20,774 nt of DNA from an uncultured Clostridium sp. (lineage in GTDB: Bacteria > Bacillota > Clostridia > Lachnospirales > Lachnospiraceae). Where the stretch lies: the NCBI GenBank assembly GCA_902464345.1, contig CABQJA010000017.1:1-20774 (forward strand), written 5' to 3'. The position numbers and the translations under genes were made by a program. The notes below the pieces were generated by a model. It was not told where the DNA came from. It saw only the letters and a list, made by a program, of their open reading frames with translations, and did not search any database. This document shows positions 1 through 7,912 of this stretch, in pieces. Each line of letters begins with the position of its first letter. Position 1 is the first letter of the stretch.

Positions 1-1
1 C

Positions 2-30
2 TTTTCAATTTTAACTAACTGTGTTACAAT
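2..30 (+). promoter_or_regulatory. Candidate sigma-A promoter of the regulator unit
   Basis: TTTTCA at 2-7 and TACAAT at 25-30 are separated by 17 bp, about 60 bp before the LacI-type start codon. The -35 matches four of six consensus positions and the -10 five of six. The region touches the window edge, so other promoter elements may lie upstream. Confidence 0.45.
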
Positions 31-90
31 CAAAGAAATATATGGAAATCTTCTTGAAAAGGTGGGATACGGAAGAGTAAGGAGGAACTT

Positions 91-1095
91 ATGGGAAAGA
101 ATATAACCATGAAGGATATTGCGAAGGAGCTTCAGGTTAGTACGGTTACAGTGTCGAAAGCGTTATCGGATAAAGAAGGTGTCAGTGAAGCTGTTCGGCA
201 GAAGATTAAGCAGAAAGCAGATGAAATGGGATATCGCTATAATTCACTGGCCAGAAGTATGAAGGAAGGCGTGAGCTATAATGTCGGGGTTGTGGTGGCT
301 GAACGTTTTTTCTCAGACAATGCATTCTATGCGAATTTATATCAGCGGCTGGTCATTGAACTTGGCAAAGAGAATTATTCCTGTATTCTGGAGATTCTCT
401 CTTATGAGGATGAAAAACAGGATGTTATGCCGAAGATGATCAGTGGGAATAAAGTAGATGGACTGATCGTGCTTGGCCAGTTGAAGAAGCATTATGTGAC
501 GGCGCTGGAGAAGGAGGACATCACATACATATTCCTGGACTGGTATGATGAGCAGTTCGCAATCGATACCGTTGTCAGTGATAACGTATACGGAGGCTGT
601 ATCCTGACGAATTATTTGATAGAGAATGGACACCGGAGAATCGGATTTATCGGTGACATTATGGCGACCAGCAGTATTCTGGATCGTTATCTGGGATATT
701 GTAAGGCATTGCTGCAGCAGGAGATTCCGGTACGGGAAGACTGGATTATTAAGGACCGTGATGAGAACGGACGATTTATCCATCTGGAGCTGCCGGAGGA
801 TATGCCGACTGCGTTTGTATGCAACTGTGATGAGATTGCATATTATCTGGTGAAACAGTTGAAAGACAACGGATATCGGGTACCGGAGGACATTTCGGTG
901 GTCAGCTTTGATGATTTCATTTATGCAAGTCTGTGCAATCCGCAGCTTACAACCTTCCGAATCAGTCAGGAAATGATGGCGGAGACGGTTGTGGATGCGC
1001 TGACTCGTAAGATGAAGGACAGAACGTACCATGCCGGAAGAAAGGTCATCAGTGGAAATATCGTAATCCGTGATTCTGTATGCCGGATCAAATAG
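91..1095 (+). CDS. LacI/GalR-family transcriptional regulator
   Basis: This 334-residue protein has the standard LacI layout. Residues 5-50 form the helix-turn-helix, with MKDIAKELQVSTVTVSKAL followed by a hinge ending LARSMKEG. From about residue 62 it is a periplasmic-binding-like sugar sensor domain, including NGHRRIGFIGD and, near the end, GNIVIRDS. A strong AAGGAGG sits 5 nt before the ATG. It heads the locus and lies 12 nt upstream of the DUF624 gene, so the two are probably cotranscribed. The likely target is the pseudopalindrome at 2119-2136 over the transporter promoter, which has the central CG typical of this family. The inducer is probably a manno-oligosaccharide or related sugar, judged from neighbours only. 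The family is certain; the ligand is inferred. Confidence 0.93.
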   Translation: MGKNITMKDIAKELQVSTVTVSKALSDKEGVSEAVRQKIKQKADEMGYRYNSLARSMKEGVSYNVGVVVAERFFSDNAFYANLYQRLVIELGKENYSCILEILSYEDEKQDVMPKMISGNKVDGLIVLGQLKKHYVTALEKEDITYIFLDWYDEQFAIDTVVSDNVYGGCILTNYLIENGHRRIGFIGDIMATSSILDRYLGYCKALLQQEIPVREDWIIKDRDENGRFIHLELPEDMPTAFVCNCDEIAYYLVKQLKDNGYRVPEDISVVSFDDFIYASLCNPQLTTFRISQEMMAETVVDALTRKMKDRTYHAGRKVISGNIVIRDSVCRIK

Positions 1096-1107
1096 AGGAG
1101 GAGGGCT

Positions 1108-1863
1108 ATGAAAGAAAAAATATTTGGACTGGATTCGCCGTTTTTTAATCTTATGAGTAAGCTGGGCGACCTAATGCTCTTAAATCTGATGTGGATTGTC
1201 TGCTCCCTGCCGATCATTACGGTTGGTGCATCGACCACGGCTCTGCTTTATACCGGGATGAAGCTGGCAAAGGGCAGGGACGGATATGTAGTGCGTAATT
1301 TCTGGTCTGCCTTTAAAAGTAATTTTAAACAGTCTACGATCATATATCTGATTTTACTGGTGCTGGGCGGTGCTTTTGGGTTCTCTGCCTGGTACTGGAT
1401 GCATCAGGAAAGCAGTATGTGCCAGATTCTGACACTTGTTTCCGTTGCAATCCTGATTGTCTGGCTGCTGGAGGTGCTATTTGTCTTTGCGGTGCAGGCA
1501 AAGTTTGAGAATACTATAGGAAATACAATGAAGAATGCTCTGATCATGGCGGTTCAGAATCTTCCGATCACGCTGCTGTGCCTGGTGACCTGGGGATTGC
1601 TGCTTGGCTTGAACTATACATTTGTGGTGGCTAATGTATTGACGCTTGTGATAGGTATAGGAACTGTGGGATGGCTGCTCGGAATGTTTTATAATCTTGC
1701 ATTTCGGAGATATATCCCGGCGAAGGAGGAGCAGGAAGCATCTTCGGAGGAAAGAGATTCAGAGGAAAGAGATGCTGAAACAGAAGCTGTGGAAGCAGAG
1801 AATGAGCCGATACGGATCGTATTGACGGAAGAGGATATGAAACGGCCGGAAAACCGGATGTAA
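1108..1863 (+). CDS. DUF624 (YesL-like) membrane protein
   Basis: This 251-residue integral membrane protein has about five hydrophobic segments, near residues 22-48, 75-98, 105-130, 146-168 and 172-198. The N-terminus (FGLDSPFFNLMSKLGDLMLLN) and the TVGASTTALLY stretch are typical of DUF624/YesL proteins. These are found beside LacI regulators and sugar ABC transporters in Firmicutes. Their biochemical role is not established; a part in oligosaccharide transport has been suggested by context. The C-terminus, from about residue 205, is unusual: a strongly acidic, probably cytoplasmic tail rich in Glu. The start has GAGGAGGAGG directly upstream. The gene is followed by a clear intrinsic terminator, so it is the last gene of the regulator unit. 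Confidence 0.85.
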   Translation: MKEKIFGLDSPFFNLMSKLGDLMLLNLMWIVCSLPIITVGASTTALLYTGMKLAKGRDGYVVRNFWSAFKSNFKQSTIIYLILLVLGGAFGFSAWYWMHQESSMCQILTLVSVAILIVWLLEVLFVFAVQAKFENTIGNTMKNALIMAVQNLPITLLCLVTWGLLLGLNYTFVVANVLTLVIGIGTVGWLLGMFYNLAFRRYIPAKEEQEASSEERDSEERDAETEAVEAENEPIRIVLTEEDMKRPENRM

Positions 1864-1872
1864 GAATAAAAG

Positions 1873-1914
1873 AGGTTGTTAGGTTAAGAAAAAAGTTAAC
1901 TGACAACCTTTTTT
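1873..1914 (+). terminator. Intrinsic terminator after the DUF624 gene
   Basis: An arm beginning AGGTTGTTAG pairs with CTGACAACCT (one G-U pair). The stem extends through TTAA/TTAA with a small bulge and is followed directly by a run of six T. It separates the regulator unit from the transporter operon. Confidence 0.85.
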
Positions 1915-2082
1915 GTTACTTAAATCAAACTAAAGAGATTAATGTTACTTAATTAGCTAAATAGTGGAAAATAAATAAGGGGAACTCCGGTGCGTTTTGT
2001 GAATGGGCTGTGCAATATGCATAATGAAATAGAATAAAAAATCGTTAAAATATACAAAATAAGGTACGAAAGTAAAAATCCA

Positions 2083-2111
2083 TTGACAATCTAATGTGTA
2101 ATATATATAAT
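2083..2111 (+). promoter_or_regulatory. Consensus sigma-A promoter of the transporter operon
   Basis: TTGACA at 2083-2088 and TATAAT at 2106-2111 are separated by exactly 17 bp, a perfect match to the vegetative consensus. It lies 47 bp upstream of the sugar-binding protein gene. So strong a promoter implies that control comes mainly from repression, consistent with the operator directly downstream. Confidence 0.9.
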
Positions 2112-2118
2112 TAAAACA

Positions 2119-2136
2119 TAAGTTAACGATAACTTA
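2119..2136 (+). promoter_or_regulatory. Putative LacI-family operator
   Basis: The 18-bp pseudopalindrome TAAGTTAACGATAACTTA has 7-bp arms around a central ACGA. The CG at the dyad centre is a hallmark of LacI/GalR operators. It begins 7 bp after the -10 box, covering the expected transcription start, so a bound repressor would block initiation. The regulator at 91-1095 is the obvious candidate binder; that link is inferred. Confidence 0.75.
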
Positions 2137-2157
2137 ACAAGAAAAGGAGGAGACAGT

Positions 2158-3528
2158 ATGAGAAAGAAATTATTAAGTGCTGTATTAGCCACAACAATGA
2201 TCGCAAGCTTATTAGCAGGCTGTGGCAGTAACGGTGGCAATGATTCAACAAACGGAGGTGCAAGCTCTGATTCATCTTCATCAGAAGCTGCAGGAGAAAT
2301 CACAGGAGAGATCACAGTTCTGACACATAGAACAGACCTGATCAGTACAGACCTGGCTGATTATAAGGCGGAATTTGAAAAGAAGTATCCGGGAACCACT
2401 GTCAGCTACGAGGCAATGGAGGACTACGAAGGGGATGTTTCCACTCGTTTATCAACCGGTGATTACGGTGACGTATTCATGATTCCGAATACAATTCCAC
2501 AGGATGAGCTTGCAGACTTCTGCGAGCCACTGGGAACCGTTGAGGAATTAAGTGATACATATACAGAAGCATATCTGTATGCAAAGCAGTCTGGCGGAGT
2601 TGTTTACGGATTAGCATCCGGAGCAAACGTATCAGCCGGTATCGTTTATAATAAGAAGGTATTCGAGGATGCAGGTGTTACAGAAGTACCTAAGACAACC
2701 GATGAGTTCTTAGCTGCATTACAGGCAATCAAGGATAAGGGCGAATGCACCAATCCTTACTACACAAATACACATGACGCATGGGCATTAAGCCAGTGGG
2801 AAGGCTGCACACACGGTATGGACGGTGATGCTTCTTATATCGTAGATGAGATGGCAAACGATCCGACACCATTCGATGCAGGTAAGCCACATTATGTAGT
2901 ATACAAGTTATTATATGATATCATTGATCAGAAGTTATGTGAGGCAGATCCATTCACAACTGAGTGGGAGTCTTCCAAGACAGCATTAGCTACCGGCGAG
3001 ATCGGTTCTATGGTAATGGGTTCATGGGCAGTCAGCCAGCTTCAGGAAGCTGCAAAGAATGCAGGCGAAGATCCGGCTAACGTTGGTTACATGCCATTCC
3101 CTGTAACAAGCTCAGACGGAAATCAGTATGTAAGTGCTTCCGGTGACTATGCATATGCAATTAATGTTAACAGCTCAAACAAGGCAACAGCAAGAGCATT
3201 CATCGACTACATGCTTCAGGAATCAGGCTATGCAGATAAGCAGGGCGAGATCTCAATCGTTAAGGGTTCTGCAATGCCGGCTACATTAGCTGATTTCGAG
3301 GGTGCTAACATGGTAATTGATAACCCGGCTTCCCCGGAGAATGAAGGCAAGTGGGATGCAGTTCATAATGAGTCAGAGCTTGGTCTGTGGAGCGGTTCTG
3401 AATATCAGATCGAGATCGTAGAAGCAGCATTCGGTAATGTAGATAAGGATTTCGATACCATCATGGGAGAATGGAATGAAAAATGGAGTGCAGCATTAGA
3501 GTCTGTAAATGCTACCTGGGATAAATAA
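2158..3528 (+). CDS. ABC transporter sugar-binding lipoprotein (family 1 type)
   Basis: This 456-residue extracellular solute-binding protein has a lipoprotein signal peptide with the lipobox SLLAGC and Cys22 as the lipidated residue. A Gly/Ser/Asn-rich linker follows to about residue 48. The mature domain has carbohydrate-binder features, including the early ITVLTHRTDL strand and GEIGSMVMGSWAVSQLQ around residues 280-296. It would capture oligosaccharides outside the membrane and deliver them to the two permeases downstream. The neighbouring GH130 enzymes point to manno-oligosaccharides, as in the mannan loci of Roseburia. AAAAGGAGG precedes the ATG. Leucine is encoded mostly by TTA here, whereas the flanking genes favour CTG. 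That fits a highly expressed protein, and the hairpin after the stop fits differential expression. Confidence 0.93.
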   Translation: MRKKLLSAVLATTMIASLLAGCGSNGGNDSTNGGASSDSSSSEAAGEITGEITVLTHRTDLISTDLADYKAEFEKKYPGTTVSYEAMEDYEGDVSTRLSTGDYGDVFMIPNTIPQDELADFCEPLGTVEELSDTYTEAYLYAKQSGGVVYGLASGANVSAGIVYNKKVFEDAGVTEVPKTTDEFLAALQAIKDKGECTNPYYTNTHDAWALSQWEGCTHGMDGDASYIVDEMANDPTPFDAGKPHYVVYKLLYDIIDQKLCEADPFTTEWESSKTALATGEIGSMVMGSWAVSQLQEAAKNAGEDPANVGYMPFPVTSSDGNQYVSASGDYAYAINVNSSNKATARAFIDYMLQESGYADKQGEISIVKGSAMPATLADFEGANMVIDNPASPENEGKWDAVHNESELGLWSGSEYQIEIVEAAFGNVDKDFDTIMGEWNEKWSAALESVNATWDK

Positions 3529-3590
3529 GGTAGTCTCCAACTGGAAATAGGGATTCATGGCTACAAAGCGAGACCCTCTGTAAGTGTAAG

Positions 3591-3624
3591 GAGCCTCAAG
3601 TATATCTGGATATATTTGAGGCTC
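3591..3624 (+). terminator. Intra-operon hairpin between binding protein and permeases
   Basis: Two 16-nt arms (3591-3606 and 3609-3624) pair fully with a single G-U pair, leaving a two-base nominal loop. No T-run follows (GAATTATAAAC), so it is not a classic terminator. Such hairpins commonly protect the 3' end of the binding-protein message or partly stop transcription, giving more binding protein than permease. The structure is seen; the role is inferred. Confidence 0.7.
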
Positions 3625-3697
3625 GAATTATAAACAGGAGGAAATCGTCAAAGCAGAATTTCGAAGATGATTTATGAGCTTTAAGGAGGGCTGCACA

Positions 3698-4609
3698 ATG
3701 GAAGAAAAGAAAAAGAACGCTCTGGTGGAGTTTTTCTCCAGAAGAGCCGTACAGAAATGGGTGATCATAATCCTGTTTCTGATCATACCAATTGCTTTGC
3801 TGGTAGTGTTTACCTATCTTCCGCTATTTGATATGGTTGGCTATAGTTTCTTTAAATGGAACGGAACCAGTAAACAGAAAACATGGATCGGTCTGAACAA
3901 CTACATAGAAGTATTTACCAGACCGGAATATCTGAAGGTATTAAAAACAAGTATTTATTATTTCATAGGATCGATCGTACAGATTATGCTTGCACTGTTT
4001 TTCGCAACGATCCTGAACTACAAGATCAAGGGACGGAACTTTTTCAAGGGAGTAATCTTCTTCCCATCCCTGCTAAACGGTGTTGCGATCGGTTTGATCT
4101 TTCTGCTCTTCTATAAGGGCGGTGGTACATTGGATTCGGTCCTGACGATGCTGGGCATTCCGCAGCAGGCATTACCACTCTGGTTAGGAGATGTGGCGCT
4201 GGTTAATATCTCTCTGGTATTCGTATCAGTCTGGAGATATATGGGTCAGAATATGGTAATGTTCAACGGTGCGATCCAGTCCGTTAACACAGAGCTTTTG
4301 GAGGCGGCCAGCTTAGACGGTGCGAACAAATGGCAGCAGTTCTGGTACATTATTCTGCCAAACATCAAGACCATTGTCAGCCTGAACCTGATTCTGGCAG
4401 TTAAGGGTGCGATTAGTGTATACGAGATCCCGATGATCATGACCAATGGTGCAAACCAGTCAGCAACCTTCGTTATGAAGACTCTGGATACCGCATTTAC
4501 CAGCCGGAAGATCGGTCTGGCATCTGCAATGGGTGTTGTATTGCTGGTATTTATTATGATCGTAACATTTATCCAGAAACGATTTATAGAAGGAAAGGAG
4601 GAAGATTAA
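3698..4609 (+). CDS. Sugar ABC transporter permease (MalF/UgpA type)
   Basis: This is one of two membrane subunits of the oligosaccharide importer, 303 residues from the chosen start. It has about six hydrophobic segments. The cytoplasmic EAA loop at about residues 202-221 (EAASLDGANKWQQFWYIILP) contacts the ATPase. An ATG at 3674 would add eight residues. I prefer 3698 because AAGGAGGG ends 7 nt before it and the protein then begins MEEKKKNALVEFF, which is typical. The gene ends 1 nt before the second permease start, so the pair is translationally coupled. No ATP-binding subunit is encoded nearby, so a shared MsmK-type ATPase from elsewhere is expected. Confidence 0.93.
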   Translation: MEEKKKNALVEFFSRRAVQKWVIIILFLIIPIALLVVFTYLPLFDMVGYSFFKWNGTSKQKTWIGLNNYIEVFTRPEYLKVLKTSIYYFIGSIVQIMLALFFATILNYKIKGRNFFKGVIFFPSLLNGVAIGLIFLLFYKGGGTLDSVLTMLGIPQQALPLWLGDVALVNISLVFVSVWRYMGQNMVMFNGAIQSVNTELLEAASLDGANKWQQFWYIILPNIKTIVSLNLILAVKGAISVYEIPMIMTNGANQSATFVMKTLDTAFTSRKIGLASAMGVVLLVFIMIVTFIQKRFIEGKEED

Positions 4610-4610
4610 T

Positions 4611-5534
4611 ATGGGTCAGACAACAAGCAAAGCACAGGTAACTGAAACCCTGCAGCCGGTAACGGAAGCTGCACAGGCATCCGGCGGAGAAAAGAAACAT
4701 CCTAAAGCAGGACAGATTATCTGGAAGATTGTACAGTATGCGATTCTGGTTATTACTTCCATTATCACACTTCTTCCTCTGGTAGTAGCACTTTTCGGTT
4801 CCTTTAAGACCTCATCAGAGTTCAATAGCACAAACGTACTTGCACTTCCGAAAAATTTCTTCAACTTCAGCAACTACGTGACTGCGTTTATTGACGGTAA
4901 TATGTTGACCGGCTTCATTAATACCTGTATCATTCTGGTATTTTCACTGGTGGCAACGATCCTGACCGGAACCATGACTGCCTATGTGCTGAATCGTTTT
5001 AAGTTTCCGGGACGGAAGCTGGTAAACAATCTGTTCCTGCTGGCATCTCTGATTCCAAGTATTACGATGCAGATGAGTGTATTTCAGATCATTTCCAAGA
5101 TGGGACTGTTTAACAACCGCCTTTCCGTTATCCTGTTATATGCCGGAACGGATATTATTTCCATCTATATTTTCCTGCAGTTTCTGGAGAATATACCGAC
5201 ATCCCTGGATGAATCGGCAATCATGGATGGTGCCTCTTACTTCAAGATCTACACAAAAATCATCATGCCGTTGCTGAAACCGGCAATTGTAACTGTAATT
5301 ATTATCAAGGGTGTTGGCTTCTATAATGACTTCTATACTCCGTACCTGTATACACCGAAGCCGGCATTACAGACAATTTCAACAGCATTGTTCGCATTCA
5401 AGGGCCCATACGGCGCCAGATGGGAAGTCATCTGTGCAGGTGCGATCATCACCATGATCCCGACGCTGATCATATTCCTGTTACTGCAGAAGCAGATCTA
5501 CAGTGGTATGACACAGGGAGCTGTAAAAGAATAA
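4611..5534 (+). CDS. Sugar ABC transporter permease (MalG/UgpE type)
   Basis: This 307-residue second membrane subunit starts one base after the stop of the first permease, with AAAGGAGGAAG as its ribosome binding site inside that gene's end. The first 35 residues are polar and low in complexity. About six membrane segments follow from residue 40 onward. The EAA loop (DESAIMDGASYFKIYTKIIM, about residues 200-219) is intact. The C-terminal QKQIYSGMTQGAVKE is characteristic of MalG-type carbohydrate permeases. With the upstream permease it would form the translocation pore for manno-oligosaccharides; the substrate is inferred from the GH130 genes that follow. Confidence 0.93.
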   Translation: MGQTTSKAQVTETLQPVTEAAQASGGEKKHPKAGQIIWKIVQYAILVITSIITLLPLVVALFGSFKTSSEFNSTNVLALPKNFFNFSNYVTAFIDGNMLTGFINTCIILVFSLVATILTGTMTAYVLNRFKFPGRKLVNNLFLLASLIPSITMQMSVFQIISKMGLFNNRLSVILLYAGTDIISIYIFLQFLENIPTSLDESAIMDGASYFKIYTKIIMPLLKPAIVTVIIIKGVGFYNDFYTPYLYTPKPALQTISTALFAFKGPYGARWEVICAGAIITMIPTLIIFLLLQKQIYSGMTQGAVKE

Positions 5535-5553
5535 AGTTAAAGGAGAAGAAACC

Positions 5554-6579
5554 ATGGCAAATGTTAAGTTTATAGATAAGACCCCGCTGCCAAATATTCC
5601 ATGGCAGGAGAAGCCGGCAGGACTGACCGGCGCACCAATCTGGAGATATTCAGAGAACCCGGTGATCGGAAGAAATCCGGTAGAAGGCGTAGCCCGAATC
5701 TTTAATAGTGCGGTTGTTCCGTATGAGGGAGCTTACATCGGAGTGTTCCGCGGTGAGCAGACAAACGGTATTCCGTATATTTATCTCGGAAGAAGTAAAG
5801 ACGGTATTCACTGGGAATTCGATAAGGAGAAAATCCGGTTTCTGGATCAGTACGGAAAGGAATATATGCCGAAATATGCATACGATCCGCGATTGGTGAA
5901 AGTAGAGGATACATATTATGTGATCTGGTGTACCGACTTCTACGGCGCAGCAATCGGCATGGCGAAAACCACAGATTTCAAGACATTTGTAAGAATTGAG
6001 AATCCGTTTATTCCATTCAACCGGAATGCGGTATTATTCCCGAGAAAAATAAATGGCAACTTTATGTTGCTCTCTCGTCCGAGTGACAGCGGACATACTC
6101 CGTTCGGCGATATCTTCTTAAGTGAGAGCCCGGATATGACCTACTGGGGTAAACACCGTCATGTTATGGGACGTAGCAGTGAATGGTGGGAATCTGTAAA
6201 AATCGGCGGCGGTGCTGCTCCGATCGAGACCTCCGAGGGATGGCTGTTGTTCTATCATGGCGTATCCGGAACCTGTAATGGATTTGTATACAGCATTGGT
6301 GGAGCAATTCTTGATATTGATAATCCATCTGTTGTAAAATATCGTTGTGAGAATTATCTTCTGACACCGGAGGAATGGTATGAGGAGCGCGGATTTGTAC
6401 CGAATGTATGCTTCCCGTGTGCGACCCTTCAGGATGCCGATACCGGAAGGATCGCAATTTACTATGGCGCTGCCGACAGCTATGTAGGCGTAGCATTTAC
6501 AAAGCTGGATGAGATCGTGGCTTATATTAAAGAACATAGTGTTGTAACAGAGGCTGATACCGAGATCGGGATCCGATAG
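5554..6579 (+). CDS. GH130 beta-1,4-mannooligosaccharide phosphorylase-like enzyme
   Basis: This 341-residue protein has the five-bladed propeller features of glycoside hydrolase family 130. The putative general acid is Asp111 in YAYDPRLVKVEDTYY. The GGGAAPIETSEGWLLFYHGV block, which includes conserved phosphate and substrate contacts, lies at about residues 215-234. Its length and motifs resemble subfamily GH130_2, whose members phosphorolyse beta-1,4-mannooligosaccharides to mannose 1-phosphate plus a shortened chain. There is no signal peptide, so it acts in the cytoplasm on imported sugar. AAAGGAGAAG precedes the start, 19 nt after the permease stop. The subfamily call rests on recollection of family patterns; other beta-mannoside specificities exist in GH130, so the exact substrate is less sure than the family. 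Confidence 0.88.
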   Translation: MANVKFIDKTPLPNIPWQEKPAGLTGAPIWRYSENPVIGRNPVEGVARIFNSAVVPYEGAYIGVFRGEQTNGIPYIYLGRSKDGIHWEFDKEKIRFLDQYGKEYMPKYAYDPRLVKVEDTYYVIWCTDFYGAAIGMAKTTDFKTFVRIENPFIPFNRNAVLFPRKINGNFMLLSRPSDSGHTPFGDIFLSESPDMTYWGKHRHVMGRSSEWWESVKIGGGAAPIETSEGWLLFYHGVSGTCNGFVYSIGGAILDIDNPSVVKYRCENYLLTPEEWYEERGFVPNVCFPCATLQDADTGRIAIYYGAADSYVGVAFTKLDEIVAYIKEHSVVTEADTEIGIR

Positions 6580-6623
6580 GTGCCAGTCCGTATAAAATAC
6601 AGGAAACAATGGAGGAGAATCAG

Positions 6624-7802
6624 ATGTTACATCCACAGTATTATGTAGAACTTGACAAATACAATCGCCTGATGGAGCGAAAGAATCAGAAAAGCACCTT
6701 CTACAATGGTGTGTTTGACCGGTATGAATATCCGGTTCTGACCAGAGAGCATATTCCGCTTACCTGGAAATATGACCTGGATCCGGAGACAAATCCATAT
6801 TTTATGGAACGTCTGGGAGTCAATGCAGTTATGAATTCCGGAGCAATTGAGCTGAACGGAAAGTTTTATCTGGTTGCCCGTATCGAAGGCAATGACCGGA
6901 AATCGTTCTTTGGTGTAGCGGAGAGTGACAACGGGATTGATGGCTTCAGATTCTGGGATTATCCGATTCTTCTGCCGGATACCTGTAAAGAAGAAACCAA
7001 TGTGTATGATATGCGTCTGACAAAACATGAGGACGGATATATATATGGAGTGTTCTGCTCTGAGAGTAAGGATACTTCAACCAATGATTTAAGCGCAGCA
7101 GTTGCAGCGGCCGGAATTGTTCGTACAAAGGACCTAAAGACCTGGGAGCGTCTGGATAATCTGAAAACCCTCCGGTCTCCACAGCAGAGAAACGTAGTAT
7201 TGCATCCGGAATTTGTGAATGGCAAATATGCCTTCTATACCCGGCCGATGGATGATTTCATCGACACCGGTTCCGGCGGCGGTATCGGATTCGGACTGTG
7301 TGATGACATTGAACACGCGGTGATCGACGAGGAAGTGATCACCAGCAAGCGTGTTTATCATACGATTACAGAGGCAAAGAATGGCGCCGGTGCTGTACCG
7401 ATCAAGACAGAAAAGGGATGGATCCATATTGCACATGGCGTGCGGAACACGGCAGCCGGACTCCGGTATGTCCTGTATGCATTTGCAACCGATCTGAATG
7501 ATCCGACTAAGGTGATCGCAGAGCCATCCGGATATTTCCTGGCACCGCTTGGAAGTGAACGGGTGGGTGATGTATCCAATGTGGTATTTACCAACGGTCT
7601 GATCGCAAGAGACAACGGAGATGTATATCTTTACTATGCATCTTCCGATACCAGAATGCATGTAGCAACAACGACCGTAGACAGACTTCTGGACTATGTG
7701 TTCCAGACTCCGGAGGATCCGCATCGAAGTGTTGAGTGTGTGGCACAGAGATGTGATCTGATTCGGAAGAATCTGGAGTATCTGAAGCAGGACGGGGAAT
7801 AA
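6624..7802 (+). CDS. GH130 4-O-beta-D-mannosyl-D-glucose phosphorylase-like enzyme
   Basis: This 392-residue protein is longer than its GH130 neighbour and carries GH130_1-like signatures: NSGAIELNGKFYLVARIEG, DRKSFFGVAESDNGIDGFRFW, and NVYDMRL with the putative general acid Asp129. The GAGAVPIKTEKGWIHIAHGV block follows. GH130_1 enzymes split mannosyl-beta-1,4-glucose with phosphate into mannose 1-phosphate and glucose. In mannan pathways they act after an epimerase converts mannobiose to mannosylglucose. An upstream in-frame ATG at 6609 exists, but GGAGGAG at 6611-6617 lies 6 nt before the ATG at 6624 and overlaps the longer version, so 6624 is chosen. Paired GH130_2 and GH130_1 genes are typical of Roseburia and Ruminococcus mannan loci. 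Confidence 0.88.
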   Translation: MLHPQYYVELDKYNRLMERKNQKSTFYNGVFDRYEYPVLTREHIPLTWKYDLDPETNPYFMERLGVNAVMNSGAIELNGKFYLVARIEGNDRKSFFGVAESDNGIDGFRFWDYPILLPDTCKEETNVYDMRLTKHEDGYIYGVFCSESKDTSTNDLSAAVAAAGIVRTKDLKTWERLDNLKTLRSPQQRNVVLHPEFVNGKYAFYTRPMDDFIDTGSGGGIGFGLCDDIEHAVIDEEVITSKRVYHTITEAKNGAGAVPIKTEKGWIHIAHGVRNTAAGLRYVLYAFATDLNDPTKVIAEPSGYFLAPLGSERVGDVSNVVFTNGLIARDNGDVYLYYASSDTRMHVATTTVDRLLDYVFQTPEDPHRSVECVAQRCDLIRKNLEYLKQDGE

Positions 7803-7842
7803 AAGCTCCCAAAGTCTTGAAAAGAATAGTGGAAACATCTTG

Positions 7843-7862
7843 ACGCCCGCATATGCGGGCGT
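7843..7862 (+). terminator. Perfect 20-bp palindrome, probable attenuator
   Basis: ACGCCCGCATATGCGGGCGT is its own reverse complement. As RNA it forms a GC-rich stem around ATAT and is followed by TTTAAAC, a T-run too short for a strong terminator. It lies 40 bp after the second GH130 gene and 50 bp before the esterase gene, so it may reduce transcription into the esterase and sensor genes. A TTGACG (7840-7845) and a TTTAAA (7862-7867) flank it with 16 bp between them, so an operator within a weak promoter is the alternative reading. Confidence 0.6.
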
Positions 7863-7912
7863 TTAAACTAGGTACAGAAGGATGTATTTACAATAACAGG
7901 AGGAAGCCTAAT

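Noticed and set aside
1893..1910. AAGTTAAC in the terminator matches the left half of the operator and could be a second repressor site for looping.
   Set aside because: The right half matches only if one base is inserted, and the sequence is explained by the terminator stem.
7134..7838. A 234-codon minus-strand frame across the second GH130 gene.
   Set aside because: It is antisense to a gene with intact family motifs and has no ribosome binding site or recognisable domain.
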